The position numbers and the translations under genes are program-made. Shown here piece after piece: positions 1 through 8,827 of a stretch of DNA of 64,000 nucleotides (its first letter is position 1; every line of letters starts with the position of its first letter). This DNA is from an uncultured Mollicutes bacterium (GTDB lineage: Bacteria > Bacillota_I > Bacilli_A > RFN20 > CAG-288): assembly GCA_900539865.1 (NCBI GenBank), contig UQDS01000001.1:124001-188000 (forward strand), written 5' to 3'. A model generated the notes under the pieces. That model saw only the letters and a list, made by a program, of their open reading frames with translations. It searched no databases and had not been told where the DNA came from.

Positions 1-402
1 TTCCACAATCTTACGGGCAATTAATTCCTGTGCTCCGCAAGCGGTTTGGGAATCGATCAAGCAAACATGTTCCGGATGGTCCAGCATATTCTTTGCGACA
101 TTTGCGCTGTTATAAGAACCAGAAACTTTTTGACTGACTGTAATTACAAAATAACGGTCTGCGCCTTCATAACGATCAAAATAATCTTTCGGAGAAGGAC
201 AGGCTGTCGAAGCAGGAATACTGTTTTTCTTATCTTCTGTCATACGATCGATGATTTCGTCTGTGTTCGTCTTTCCATCATCGATGTAATCAACACCATC
301 CACGCGAAGGATTAAAGGAATCGATTCAACAACAACATTTTCATTGTTTAACTCGGTAGAATTGAAGTTGGATATGGAATCAATAAGTATTTTATATTTC
401 AT
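1..402 (-). CDS. DegV family protein (3' end cut by window edge)
   Basis: This is the N-terminal 134 residues of a DegV-family protein; the rest lies beyond base 1. It begins MKYKILIDSISNF, and the STACPSP stretch near residue 65 followed by VSQKVSGSYNSA matches the fatty-acid-binding cleft of DegV proteins, which present bound fatty acids to fatty acid kinase (FakB role) for phospholipid synthesis. The start is set by an AAAGGAG ribosome binding site about 8 bases upstream. It is the last visible gene of a minus-strand group with the flavin-reductase-like, PepC and HAD genes. The family call is secure; the actual ligand is not known. Confidence 0.85.
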   Translation of the reverse strand, partial: MKYKILIDSISNFNSTELNNENVVVESIPLILRVDGVDYIDDGKTNTDEIIDRMTEDKKNSIPASTACPSPKDYFDRYEGADRYFVITVSQKVSGSYNSANVAKNMLDHPEHVCLIDSQTACGAQELIARKIVE

Positions 403-476
403 AAGTTACACTCCTTTTCAGAATGAAAAAATAGCACTTACCTAGTATATCATATTTAAATCAATAAAATGTGTAA

Positions 477-1046
477 TTACTGTTTCATTTTTAAGCCGCA
501 TTGGAATGCATTTGCGACTTTCTTGCCCACTAAGCGATATGAATGATCCATCGGATTATAAGTGATGAATTGACAAGCATCGATATCTAGTCTTCCATTT
601 TCATCAAGATACCGATCATCGACTTCAACGCTTTCAATTTTTCCATAGACAGCAAAATCACCATTTGTCTCGTCAATACGTAGCAATGAACATTCCATAG
701 TGACAGGAAGTTCATCGATGATAGGAGCGTCGACCTTTTGAGAAGGATGAGAGTGGAGTTTCATCTTTTCAAATTTATCTTCCACGTCATTTCCGGAGAC
801 AAGGCCACAATAATCTGCTGCTTCTACTACATTTAAAGTCGCATTAGAGACAGTAAATGCTTTACGAGACAAAATATTTTTGCTTGTTTTATGATCGCTT
901 GTGAGTTGGATCAGAATAACATCCGAATCTTCTAAAGTTACCCATGCAGCATTCATCACATTGACCTTACCTTCATCATCGTAGGTGGAAATCAATAAGA
1001 CTGGCATCATGAACGTCAAGTTTTTGTTTTTTAATTGTTTTCTCAT
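477..1046 (-). CDS. flavin reductase-like (flavoredoxin-type) FMN-binding protein
   Basis: A 189-residue protein of the flavin-reductase-like domain family. It has the usual opening (PVLLISTYDDEGKVNVMNAAW), the serine/threonine-rich FMN phosphate region around residues 45-70 and a C-terminal YRLVGKKVANAF segment. Relatives are flavoredoxins or small FMN proteins that pass electrons or reduce flavin with NAD(P)H in anaerobes. It lies 15 bases after pepC on the same strand and is probably cotranscribed with it. The electron partner cannot be read from the sequence, although a flavodiiron protein is encoded about 6 kb away. Confidence 0.8.
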   Translation of the reverse strand: MRKQLKNKNLTFMMPVLLISTYDDEGKVNVMNAAWVTLEDSDVILIQLTSDHKTSKNILSRKAFTVSNATLNVVEAADYCGLVSGNDVEDKFEKMKLHSHPSQKVDAPIIDELPVTMECSLLRIDETNGDFAVYGKIESVEVDDRYLDENGRLDIDACQFITYNPMDHSYRLVGKKVANAFQCGLKMKQ

Positions 1047-1061
1047 ATGGCAGTTCCTTTC

Positions 1062-2396
1062 TTAAGCTAAAGTACCAAAAGGATCCCACGGCGGAAGAAT
1101 TTCTGGTTTCTTTTCTAACGCTTTTAATTCGTCTTCGTTTAAATAACACTTTTTAATGGCTGCCTGATAAACAAAATGAGTGAAGAATTCTTCTCCCATA
1201 GCATAATAGCCTTTTTTGCCACTTTGATCACCCCAGGAATTTTCTATTTTCCAACGAGTCGGCTTTCCATCTACAAGATTGACACCAGTGATTACCATTG
1301 CGTGATTCATCGCCGAATGATAGAAGTCCAACATTTGTGCCTTATCAAAGACAAGATCATAGCCAAAGGGAGTGACATAATCAAAAGATTTTTCATCCCA
1401 GAGTCCTTCCTCACGCAAATTGAAATAAGAGACATCACTTCCAAACCAAACTATTTGATCGTGTTTCAACTGTTCAATGATCAATTCTTCCAAACGGGAA
1501 AAGGGGACATTGAAATGTGTGACATCTTTTCCACCATAGACATTTCCGACCAATTCCACCGTATAAGTTTGATTATATTTTTTATCTTTTGTCGGCGCAT
1601 GAATCAAAGAGACGTATTCATCAATTTCATTTCCGATATACTTATCAAAGAAAGAATGAGGAGTGAGATTGCGTTCACAATGATATTGACCTTGACTGTC
1701 GCGATAAGAGAAGTCAAAAGTCTTACACGGAATACCAAAAGAAGAGGTAAAGACAGAGTAAATGGCGGAAAAATACTTCTCTTTAATATTTTCCAACTCT
1801 TCTCGCTCAGCATCAGGATGTTCGTATACTTCCGCTGCAAATTGACGAAGTAAACCATTGCAGTATTGACTGGATGGATACGTCATCTCACTTTGGGCCG
1901 TTTCTAAAAATGCACTCTTAGGGACGATACCATATTTTTTTACTAGGTTGACAAACATATCCCACTGACCGCCATCGGAGACACCAGCGCGAAGAAGGAA
2001 TTCTACTTTTCTCGAATCATGAGGTTCTTTCTGTTTTGCTAAATCAATGATTCCTTCCATATAATAATTGTATTTTTCTAATTTATCATAATAGGAAATG
2101 TAGTTTTGGGACAATTCAAATTGACCTTGAATATCCAATTTTTTCGCGATGATTTCACGTAATACATTGCAGGCGGAAAAGATCCAACAACGGCCAGACT
2201 TCTTTTGGTTGCTGACAGGTAATGTTTTAATGTCGATAGAAAAGTGGAAGTTTGCATTTTCTTTATCATCTGATGATGCGATCACATTGAAAAACTGATT
2301 GTTGGATAAAGCGTGTCTAAGGATGGTGTTCTTGTCATCTTTACGATATGCTTCTTCCAATTGCTCTAATTTTTTTAAATCAATATTTGAATTCAT
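1062..2396 (-). CDS. pepC: aminopeptidase C (bleomycin hydrolase family, peptidase C1B)
   Basis: A 444-residue cytoplasmic cysteine aminopeptidase that trims N-terminal residues from peptides. The catalytic set is visible: Cys70 in NQKKSGRCW, His365 in MNHAMVITGV and Asn386 in IENSWG. The length and the C-terminal tail ending PPWDPFGTLA fit PepC, whose hexameric barrel uses the C-terminus to restrict cleavage to amino ends. It lies 17 bases downstream of the HAD phosphatase gene and 15 bases upstream of the flavin-reductase-like gene. Confidence 0.95.
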   Translation of the reverse strand: MNSNIDLKKLEQLEEAYRKDDKNTILRHALSNNQFFNVIASSDDKENANFHFSIDIKTLPVSNQKKSGRCWIFSACNVLREIIAKKLDIQGQFELSQNYISYYDKLEKYNYYMEGIIDLAKQKEPHDSRKVEFLLRAGVSDGGQWDMFVNLVKKYGIVPKSAFLETAQSEMTYPSSQYCNGLLRQFAAEVYEHPDAEREELENIKEKYFSAIYSVFTSSFGIPCKTFDFSYRDSQGQYHCERNLTPHSFFDKYIGNEIDEYVSLIHAPTKDKKYNQTYTVELVGNVYGGKDVTHFNVPFSRLEELIIEQLKHDQIVWFGSDVSYFNLREEGLWDEKSFDYVTPFGYDLVFDKAQMLDFYHSAMNHAMVITGVNLVDGKPTRWKIENSWGDQSGKKGYYAMGEEFFTHFVYQAAIKKCYLNEDELKALEKKPEILPPWDPFGTLA

Positions 2397-2413
2397 GATG
2401 TTCTTCTCCTTTT

Positions 2414-3235
2414 TTAAATTATTTCGGCGACGGAATTAAGACAAAACGTTGGTTTTTCCTCTTTTGGACAAGAGATCACTTCTTCAAGTGTCACCTCGCC
2501 GGAAAGAACACAAATGGTAGTTACTCCCGCGTTATTGCCACTCTTAATATCCGTATATAAGCGATCTCCGACTACAACCGTATCTTCTTTTTGATAGTGG
2601 AATTTCTCCATTACCTTTTCAATCATCGTCGGTTCAGGTTTACCGATGAAAACGGGTCTTCTCCCGGTAGCTTTTTCTATGCCAAAACACATACTTCCAC
2701 AATCGGGAACTGAACCCCACTCTGTCGGGCAGACCCAATCAAGATTTGTCGCATAATATGGGATGTTCTTAAAGCGGGTTAAGAGTTTACAAGTCTTTGT
2801 CAATTTTTCCATATTCAACTCTAGGTCAAAACCGACAAGTACAGCAGCGACTCTTTCATCGATTTCCCCCGTCACTGAAAGGCCTTCTTTCTTTAATCCT
2901 TCGACAAAAGATTTTGTCCCTTGAACATAAATCAAATCATTTTTATAACGTTGTTTCATCAAGATGGCAGCTGCCTGGGCAGAAGTAAAGAAATCTTCTT
3001 CGTTTACATCCTCAATTCCTAAGCGCTGTAATTTTTCTACATAATCATGAACGGACTTGGAAGAATTGTTGGTGATAAAAACGTACTTTCCTCCTTTGTC
3101 ACGGATGCGTTTTAAAAAGGGTTTTGTCGCGGGAAAAAGATCATTCCCTAAATAAATCGTCCCATCCATGTCTAAGAGATAAAGCTTTTTTAAAGCGAGT
3201 TTAGAAATATCTTGTTGAAACTTATCTTTCATCAT
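2414..3235 (-). CDS. HAD-superfamily (class IIA, NagD-like) sugar phosphatase
   Basis: A HAD hydrolase of subclass IIA. Motif I is LLDMDGTIYLG near the N-terminus, motif II is FITNNSSKS, and motif III/IV is VVGDRLYTDIKSGNNAG near residue 225, with the C2 cap between them. Such enzymes dephosphorylate nucleotides or sugar phosphates such as p-nitrophenyl phosphate, UMP or glycerol phosphate. A GTG two codons upstream (3241) overlaps the AAAGGTG ribosome binding site, so I take the first ATG; the next ATG at 3232 is equally possible. It is the first gene of the minus-strand operon. The physiological substrate is unknown. Confidence 0.88.
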   Translation of the reverse strand: MMKDKFQQDISKLALKKLYLLDMDGTIYLGNDLFPATKPFLKRIRDKGGKYVFITNNSSKSVHDYVEKLQRLGIEDVNEEDFFTSAQAAAILMKQRYKNDLIYVQGTKSFVEGLKKEGLSVTGEIDERVAAVLVGFDLELNMEKLTKTCKLLTRFKNIPYYATNLDWVCPTEWGSVPDCGSMCFGIEKATGRRPVFIGKPEPTMIEKVMEKFHYQKEDTVVVGDRLYTDIKSGNNAGVTTICVLSGEVTLEEVISCPKEEKPTFCLNSVAEII

Positions 3236-3426
3236 ACACACCTTTGATTTTCTTTTTTCTTTTTATATTATACGAAAAAAAGATAGCAAAATCGGTAATT
3301 TTGCTAAAATTAGCCTCTTGTTTTTTTCTAAAAGTAATGAACAATATTAAAATAATTACATTTAATCAAAAAACATTAGGAAAAAGCACACTAGAGTTGT
3401 ATATTTATCTCAGTGAGGATATTTTT

Positions 3427-4914
3427 ATGGAAAATCAAAAAACGCAAGCCGCACCATTTAAAATGCGGTATGGACTCATCTTCTTAATCGGCTTTGCCTT
3501 CTTTGGAATCTCTCTCCTTTGGCAAGTCTATGATTCATGGTGTCCTACATTCTTAACTGAATTATTCATGAAAGCGATGAACACCACCGACTCTCAAGAA
3601 GTTCAGTATTTAGTCGGTGTCATCATGGCACTTGATAACTTAGCCGCTTTAATTTTGTTACCGATCTTTGGTCATTTGTCTGATAAGACCCACACAAAAC
3701 TCGGTAAGAGAATGCCTTATATCTTAGTCGGTACTTTCGTTTGTGCTATCGCCTTCCCTTTTATTCCTGTTTTCTTCCACTACAACAATATGGCTGGCAT
3801 GATTGCACTTATGTTAATTGTCGTTGTCTTTGCAATGATGTATCGTAACCCTGCTGTTTCTTTAATGCCTGACCTTACACCTAAACCGTTGCGTTCTAGA
3901 GCCAATGGTATCATCAATATTATGGGCTACATCGGTGGCTTCTTCGCTACACTTGTCGGTATGATCTTTGTCTTATCTTCTTATTTAGGAAGAAAAGGTC
4001 AAGATAACTGGGCTTATAACAATATTTGGGCTATTGAAATTCCTTTCCTTGTCGCATCTGTCTTAATGCTCATCTCTGCCGTTGTCTTAGTTTGTACCGT
4101 TCACGAAAACAAATTAGAAGAAGAGATGAAAGAGGAGATGAAGCGCGGTGAAGAACAAGCCGAAATCGTTGATAAAATCAAAGATGATGATGCTCCCTTA
4201 ACCAAGACAAACCGCATCATGCTCTTCTTGATCTTAGGAGCAGAATTCTTCTGGTTTATGGCCGATAATGGTATCGGTACCTATATGACAAACTACACTC
4301 TCTACCATCTCTATGCTCCTACCAGTGCCACTTCCTTAAATGTTATCATCGGCGGTGTCGGTTCGATGATTGGCTTTGTCTTAGGCGGTCTTATCGCCTC
4401 TAAGATCGGTAGAAAATACACTGTTATCTCCGGTCTTTCCTTAACCGCTCTCTCTTTCTTAACTTGGATTATTCTCTCCTTTACCTATATTCCTGGTGTC
4501 ATTGAATCTAACTTAGCTATCTTAGAAAATAACGCAACACTTCCGGATACTGTCGCCAAAGCAAGCACTGTCTTCCCTTGGCCGATTTATGCCGTTTGGT
4601 TCATCAAAGGCTTAGGTATGTCCTTAGTCCACATCAACTCCTTCCCGATGGTTGTCGAACTTTGTTCTTCCAAGAAGATCGGTGCCTACACCGGATATTA
4701 TTACGCTTCTTCTATGGCTGCTCAGACCATCACTCCGATGTTGATCGGTTTCCTCTTAATGAATCCGAAGATCTTCAACTACACTTATCTTCCTGTCTAC
4801 GCCGGCGTCTGCATTGCTATTTCTTTAATTGTCTTCTTCTTCCTTCCGAACGTCAAAACCAGAAAGACAAAAATTTCCAAAGGATTAGAAGCAATCGGTC
4901 AAGATGACGAATAA
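3427..4914 (+). CDS. MFS transporter, GPH/SLC45-like sugar-transporter type
   Basis: A 495-residue, 12-helix integral membrane transporter. The loop after helix 2 reads GHLSDKTHTKLGKRMPYILV, the signature of the glycoside-pentoside-hexuronide and sucrose-type symporters, and the half-repeat GGLIASKIGRKYT follows helix 8. The open frame extends upstream to 3244, but the start at 3427 (MENQKTQAAPFKMRYG) has a GTGAGGA ribosome binding site and leaves a normal N-terminus. The next gene, a glycerophosphodiesterase, overlaps its stop by 11 bases, which suggests coupled translation. The substrate is probably a sugar or glycoside, possibly a glycerophospho-compound given the neighbour. Confidence 0.85.
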   Translation: MENQKTQAAPFKMRYGLIFLIGFAFFGISLLWQVYDSWCPTFLTELFMKAMNTTDSQEVQYLVGVIMALDNLAALILLPIFGHLSDKTHTKLGKRMPYILVGTFVCAIAFPFIPVFFHYNNMAGMIALMLIVVVFAMMYRNPAVSLMPDLTPKPLRSRANGIINIMGYIGGFFATLVGMIFVLSSYLGRKGQDNWAYNNIWAIEIPFLVASVLMLISAVVLVCTVHENKLEEEMKEEMKRGEEQAEIVDKIKDDDAPLTKTNRIMLFLILGAEFFWFMADNGIGTYMTNYTLYHLYAPTSATSLNVIIGGVGSMIGFVLGGLIASKIGRKYTVISGLSLTALSFLTWIILSFTYIPGVIESNLAILENNATLPDTVAKASTVFPWPIYAVWFIKGLGMSLVHINSFPMVVELCSSKKIGAYTGYYYASSMAAQTITPMLIGFLLMNPKIFNYTYLPVYAGVCIAISLIVFFFLPNVKTRKTKISKGLEAIGQDDE

Positions 4915-5659
4915 AAAAACTATGAAAAAAACTAAAATTTTACAAAATATCAATCCCCTTTTGCTAAAGGGAATTGCTCATCGCGGTCTTTGGAATGAAC
5001 AATTCACAGAAAACGGAATGAAAGCTTTTCTCAACGCCAAAGAAAACAATGTTGCAATCGAGTTAGATGTCCACTTGACAAAAGATGGTCAACTTCTTGT
5101 TTGCCACGATGAAAACCTTCTTAGAACAACGGGCAAAGAAGGCATCATTGAAGACTTAACTTTACAAGAAATCAAAGATAATTATCGTCTTCACGATGGT
5201 GATCCTTTACCCACGCTAGAAGAAGTTTTCAAAGCAGTTGATGAAGTTGTTCCAATTGTCGTTGAATTAAAGGTCTACAGAAAGAACTACAAAGCTCTTG
5301 CAAAACGCGTGAGCGAAGAACTGAAATGCATCAAAGATAAAAAGAATATTCTTCTTATTTCCTTTGATCCCCGTGCACTTAGTCCCTTTAAAAAATCCGG
5401 TTTCATGAGACAACTGCTTGTCGTTCATGATGGCAAACATGAATTCACTTACATGTTCCGTAATTTCTTCGAAGGCGTCGATTTAGACCAGCGTTTCCTG
5501 AAAGAAAAGAAATATCAGAAATATGCGAAAAAACACTTCACCAATGTCTGGACAATCGAAAATGAAGAACAATTGGATTGCATCTTACCTTATGTAGATA
5601 CCGTCACGTTCCAAAAAATGGATTTACAGATTGTAAGAAAAGCGTTAGAAAACAAATAA
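4904..5659 (+). CDS. glycerophosphodiester phosphodiesterase
   Basis: A 251-residue GDPD-family enzyme that hydrolyses glycerophosphodiesters to glycerol 3-phosphate and an alcohol. Key metal and catalytic residues are present: IAHRG near residue 24, ELDVHLTKDG near residue 52 and the CHDENLLRTT histidine near residue 65. No signal peptide is visible, so it is probably cytoplasmic. The start overlaps the transporter stop by 11 bases; an in-frame ATG at 4922 is an alternative. Paired with the transporter it may recover glycerol phosphate from imported head groups or from turnover of lipids and teichoic acid, feeding the glycerol-3-phosphate enzymes at 9-15 kb. That last link is inference. Confidence 0.9.
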   Translation: MTNKKTMKKTKILQNINPLLLKGIAHRGLWNEQFTENGMKAFLNAKENNVAIELDVHLTKDGQLLVCHDENLLRTTGKEGIIEDLTLQEIKDNYRLHDGDPLPTLEEVFKAVDEVVPIVVELKVYRKNYKALAKRVSEELKCIKDKKNILLISFDPRALSPFKKSGFMRQLLVVHDGKHEFTYMFRNFFEGVDLDQRFLKEKKYQKYAKKHFTNVWTIENEEQLDCILPYVDTVTFQKMDLQIVRKALENK

Positions 5660-5671
5660 AATAGATCGAAC

Positions 5672-5703
5672 AAAAAGAGATGGGCAACCCTATCTCTTTT
5701 TTA
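5672..5703 (+). terminator. rho-independent terminator after GDPD gene
   Basis: Inverted repeat AAAGAGATGGG / CCCTATCTCTTT with a CAA loop and a T-run. It lies 13 bases after the GDPD stop. Confidence 0.85.
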
Positions 5704-5758
5704 TCTTTATTTAATTTTACTAAAAAATTGATATAATATTTTTAAAGAGGAATACCCT

Positions 5759-6217
5759 ATGGAAGAAAGAATGGAAGATTTATATGAGACAAGAACAAAT
5801 CTTCTCTCTTGTGACAATTTGATCGATTACTTTTGGAGACGCTGTGATCACAACTCTTATCCGTTCAAACCAGAAAGTTCAGTCGACATCATCACCAAAG
5901 AGGCAGATAATGAACGCATGTATGGCAAGGAGATTTTTCAGCAGTTTGAAATTTCTTCTTCTGACTGGAAAAAAGCCGGAATGAAGAACAATATCCAGTA
6001 CAATTTTGATGTGTGTGAATTCACAACACTTAACATCAACAAAGAGCCTTTGACAAAAGGTGTTGTGACTCTTGTCTACAAACCCGATCGCAAATGGTAT
6101 GCTGTTTTCTTACTGAAAGAAACCGATGAGACAAAGACATTAAAACTGATTATGACAATCAAACAAAAAGTCTCTCTTTTTGGCTCATTTGAAAATGAGA
6201 TGATCAATTTCTATTAA
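5759..6217 (+). CDS. uncharacterised 152-residue protein
   Basis: I do not recognise this protein. It is soluble, has no signal peptide or membrane helix, and has an N-terminal acidic segment followed by a beta-rich half (VVTLVYKPDRKWYAVFLL, then LKLIMTIKQKVSLFGSF) that could form a small sandwich or SRPBCC-like sheet. The start has an AAAGAGG ribosome binding site 8 bases upstream and a TATAAT box at 5732-5737. Its stop is followed after one base by the Tag start, so the two are almost certainly cotranscribed. A role alongside DNA base repair is possible but not supported by any motif. Confidence 0.7.
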   Translation: MEERMEDLYETRTNLLSCDNLIDYFWRRCDHNSYPFKPESSVDIITKEADNERMYGKEIFQQFEISSSDWKKAGMKNNIQYNFDVCEFTTLNINKEPLTKGVVTLVYKPDRKWYAVFLLKETDETKTLKLIMTIKQKVSLFGSFENEMINFY

Positions 6218-6218
6218 G

Positions 6219-6773
6219 ATGAATTTAAAATCAAAACCCCGTTGTCGTTTTGTCAACAATAATCCTTTGTACATAAAATACCACGACGAAGAATGGGGAA
6301 GAGAAGTCACAGATAGAAAAGCCCTCTTTGAATATCTTTGTTTAGAATTATTTCAATCCGGACTTTCTTTTGAGTGTGTCCTTAACAAAAGAGAAAACTT
6401 AAGAAATGCGTTCTTTTCTTTTGACCCTGACTTGGTAAGCAAAATGACTTTGAAAGACGTGGAATCTCTATTGCTTAACCCTGGAATTATTCGACACAAA
6501 GCAAAGATCTTAGCGGTGATAAATAACGCCAAAATCTTTTTAAAAATCGAAACTGAATTCACTTCTTTTTACCATTATTTATTGTCCTTTACAAAGGGTA
6601 AAAGATTGGATGAACCTTATAATTTGCACACGCAAAACGCCTTATCTACCACACTGGCTCAAGATTTAAAATCCAGGGGAATGAAATACCTTGGAACAAA
6701 AACAATCTATAGTTACCTTCAAGCAATTGGTAATATCAATCCACACGAAGAACAATGCTATTTATATCATTAA
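6219..6773 (+). CDS. tag: DNA-3-methyladenine glycosylase I
   Basis: A 184-residue Tag-family glycosylase that excises 3-methyladenine in base excision repair. Family landmarks are PLYIKYHDEEWG (residues 17-28), LFEYLCLELFQSGLSF, the KRENLRNAF block, and IIRHKAKILAVINNA. Cys9 with the C-terminal HEEQCYLYH reproduces the structural zinc site. Two conserved tryptophans (CRW and QAGLSW) are phenylalanine here. It starts one base after the stop of the uncharacterised gene. Confidence 0.93.
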   Translation: MNLKSKPRCRFVNNNPLYIKYHDEEWGREVTDRKALFEYLCLELFQSGLSFECVLNKRENLRNAFFSFDPDLVSKMTLKDVESLLLNPGIIRHKAKILAVINNAKIFLKIETEFTSFYHYLLSFTKGKRLDEPYNLHTQNALSTTLAQDLKSRGMKYLGTKTIYSYLQAIGNINPHEEQCYLYH

Positions 6774-6801
6774 AAAATGCTCCTTATAGGAGCATTTTTA
6801 A
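6773..6801. terminator. bidirectional terminator between tag and flavodiiron gene
   Basis: Hairpin AAAAATGCTCC / GGAGCATTTTT with a TTATA loop. The A-run and T-run on the two sides let it serve both convergent genes. Confidence 0.85.
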
Positions 6802-7995
6802 TTACAATAAAGTTTGAATATATGCGTCTAAGCCACGATAGCAGTCGCCATCTAACTTAAAGGAATATTTAAATCCCTCAATCACTTTCATCTTCTTCAT
6901 ATTGGCAAAATCAGAGATGTTCTTAACACCTTCACCAGACCAGCCATAATCACCAAACGCAGAGAATTTCTTATTGGCAAAGAAAGTGTTTACCTGAGCG
7001 ATGAGAAGATCATAGAAAAGCGGAATTGCATCATTGACAATGGTCGGGGTTCCAAAGAGAATAAGTGAAGAAGTGCGGATGCTGTTTAAGATATCCGCCT
7101 TCAAAGAGCCATAATTTAAAGCGTCAATTTCATAGAAATGCACTTCTTTACCATTTTCTTCTAACGCTTTCTTAATGTATTCTGCCATCTCTTTTGTATA
7201 TCCGTAACAAGAGGTATAGACTAAGGTAACTTCGTTTGCATTATTGACAGGAAGGGCCTTTTTTGCATCTTCTTCAAAAGCATCAATAACCTCTTTTACA
7301 TCGACATCAATAATCGGGCCGTGACCGACAAGCAACATTTCAATATCTAACTTACGAGCTCTGTCACAAGCTGCAATCGCATGGCTTGCAAAAGGTGCCA
7401 TGATACAGTCGAAATAATAATCAAATGCCTTGCGATAAGTCGTGCGATCTTCGCAACGAGAAAGAAGAAGATCATCAAAAGCATAATGAGCGCCAAATCC
7501 ATCGCAGGTGACCAAGGCCTTTTCTTCCTTGATATAAGTGAACATGACATCCGGCCAGTGCAAGAATAAACCAGAGACAAATTGAAGCGTATATTCCCCA
7601 ACAATCAATTCTTTACCAGCAATTGCTGTGATGCTCTTAAACGGTTTTCTTAAAATGTTTTTGAGGTTGTTAATCGCAGCAGGACTTGCAATGATTGTGA
7701 TGTCAGGATTACGCTCTAACAATCGTTCAATCGCACCAGAATGATCCGGCTCTGTATGGGCCACCATAATAAACTTAATTTCTTCCAAAGGAACAATAGA
7801 AGCGATATTTTCCAGATACTCATCTTCAAATAACGCCTTGCTTCCTTCAAACAAAACACATCCTTGATTCGTCTTAAGGAGATAGGAATTATAACTCGTT
7901 CCCCATTCCAAGGGCATAACAGAATCAAAGACCTTCAAATCATGATCGATAACACCAACATAATAAAGGTTTTCTTTTAATTTCAATGTTTTCAT
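6802..7995 (-). CDS. flavodiiron protein (FprA-type oxygen/NO reductase)
   Basis: A 397-residue protein that reduces O2 to water or NO to N2O in anaerobes. The N-terminal metallo-beta-lactamase-like diiron domain has H80-x-E82-x-D84-H85 (HTEPDHSG), the LHWPDV histidine, the CDGFGAHYA aspartate and the LVGHGP histidine. The C-terminal flavodoxin domain starts near residue 255 (VTLVYTSCYGYTKEMA) and binds FMN. No rubredoxin domain follows. GGAGGT stands 7 bases before the third candidate ATG at 7995, so the two upstream Met codons are excluded. It ends at the shared terminator with tag. It probably protects this anaerobe from oxygen. Confidence 0.94.
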   Translation of the reverse strand: MKTLKLKENLYYVGVIDHDLKVFDSVMPLEWGTSYNSYLLKTNQGCVLFEGSKALFEDEYLENIASIVPLEEIKFIMVAHTEPDHSGAIERLLERNPDITIIASPAAINNLKNILRKPFKSITAIAGKELIVGEYTLQFVSGLFLHWPDVMFTYIKEEKALVTCDGFGAHYAFDDLLLSRCEDRTTYRKAFDYYFDCIMAPFASHAIAACDRARKLDIEMLLVGHGPIIDVDVKEVIDAFEEDAKKALPVNNANEVTLVYTSCYGYTKEMAEYIKKALEENGKEVHFYEIDALNYGSLKADILNSIRTSSLILFGTPTIVNDAIPLFYDLLIAQVNTFFANKKFSAFGDYGWSGEGVKNISDFANMKKMKVIEGFKYSFKLDGDCYRGLDAYIQTLL

Positions 7996-8242
7996 CTTCA
8001 TTACCTCCATACGTATTTACCAACATAGTATTATAACAAAAAGGTCATTTTGTTTCATTAAATATGATAATCTATACAGAAATTTCTCACTGTTGTATAT
8101 ATATTTAACAATATATATCGTAAATCAATTTTCATAAAGTGACAATAACTTTCATTGAAAGCTTTTAAAAATGAATTTCATATTTATAACAAGCGAAGAA
8201 TTATAAAAAAGATTTTTGATCAGCAATCTGATGTAATAAAGA

Positions 8243-8827
8243 TCAATTAAGTTTTATTTCCTTGAAGAAGTCGTCTATCATCATCAACTTTTCTATTTTC
8301 TTATCAAACGCTTTTTTTTCATCAAAACTTAGATCTACGATTTGATTTTCACCACCCATAAAACACACATTCTTTTGTATATCATCTTCAACCATTGCAC
8401 CAATCAAAGCTTCCACAACAAAGACAAGCGCTTGTTCTTCCTGCTCAAGATCTACACTCTCTCCTTTGCGAACGAGTAAATCGTAATGCCAACGGCGAGC
8501 AATTGCAGAAATTCTTTTGGGGTCCAACAACCTATTCCGATACTTGAAATAAACGGTTTTATCGATGCATTTCCCCATTTCTATGTCTTTTTTCGTAAGA
8601 CAGTTAAACAGAAACCGCGAAGTGAACAGCGAGAGATACTCTTTTCCTAGTCTTGCTAATTCGTGATTGTCTTTTGCGGTTGGGTCTATGGTCAAATAAC
8701 TATTATCTGTAAAAGCTTGTACAAACAAATCGGGATGATAGACAGTTGTTTCGCCAGATTCATCTTGTAGGATCCATGCCAGTTCATTTATTAAATCCTC
8801 TGCGAATTTATTCTGATATTCCATCAT
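8243..8827 (-). CDS. degenerate RNase III-like domain protein
   Basis: A 194-residue protein that I read as a divergent RNase III fold. Residues 35-75 (FVQAFTDNSYL, then NHELARLGKEYLSLFTSRFL) line up with the RNase III segment HxSY...NERLEFLGDAVL, and residues 133-145 (ALVFVVEALIGAM) line up with the second signature DxxEALIGA. The acidic residues of the first motif are gone (Ala58 and Lys62 stand at the Glu and Asp positions) and the Asp of the second is lost, while Glu139 remains. No double-stranded-RNA-binding domain follows. It is therefore unlikely to cleave RNA. ATG codons at 8827 and 8824 are both possible; AAGGA favours the second. It stands alone. Confidence 0.6.
   Translation of the reverse strand: MMEYQNKFAEDLINELAWILQDESGETTVYHPDLFVQAFTDNSYLTIDPTAKDNHELARLGKEYLSLFTSRFLFNCLTKKDIEMGKCIDKTVYFKYRNRLLDPKRISAIARRWHYDLLVRKGESVDLEQEEQALVFVVEALIGAMVEDDIQKNVCFMGGENQIVDLSFDEKKAFDKKIEKLMMIDDFFKEIKLN

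Noticed and set aside
1176..1853. A 225-codon plus-strand open frame inside pepC
   Set aside because: It lies entirely antisense to a well-conserved peptidase, has no ribosome binding site, and its translation is low-complexity. Treated as a shadow frame.
3244..3426. Sixty-one extra N-terminal residues for the MFS transporter
   Set aside because: No initiation signal; the extra residues are Lys/Ile-rich noncoding-like sequence, and a good ribosome binding site precedes the ATG at 3427.
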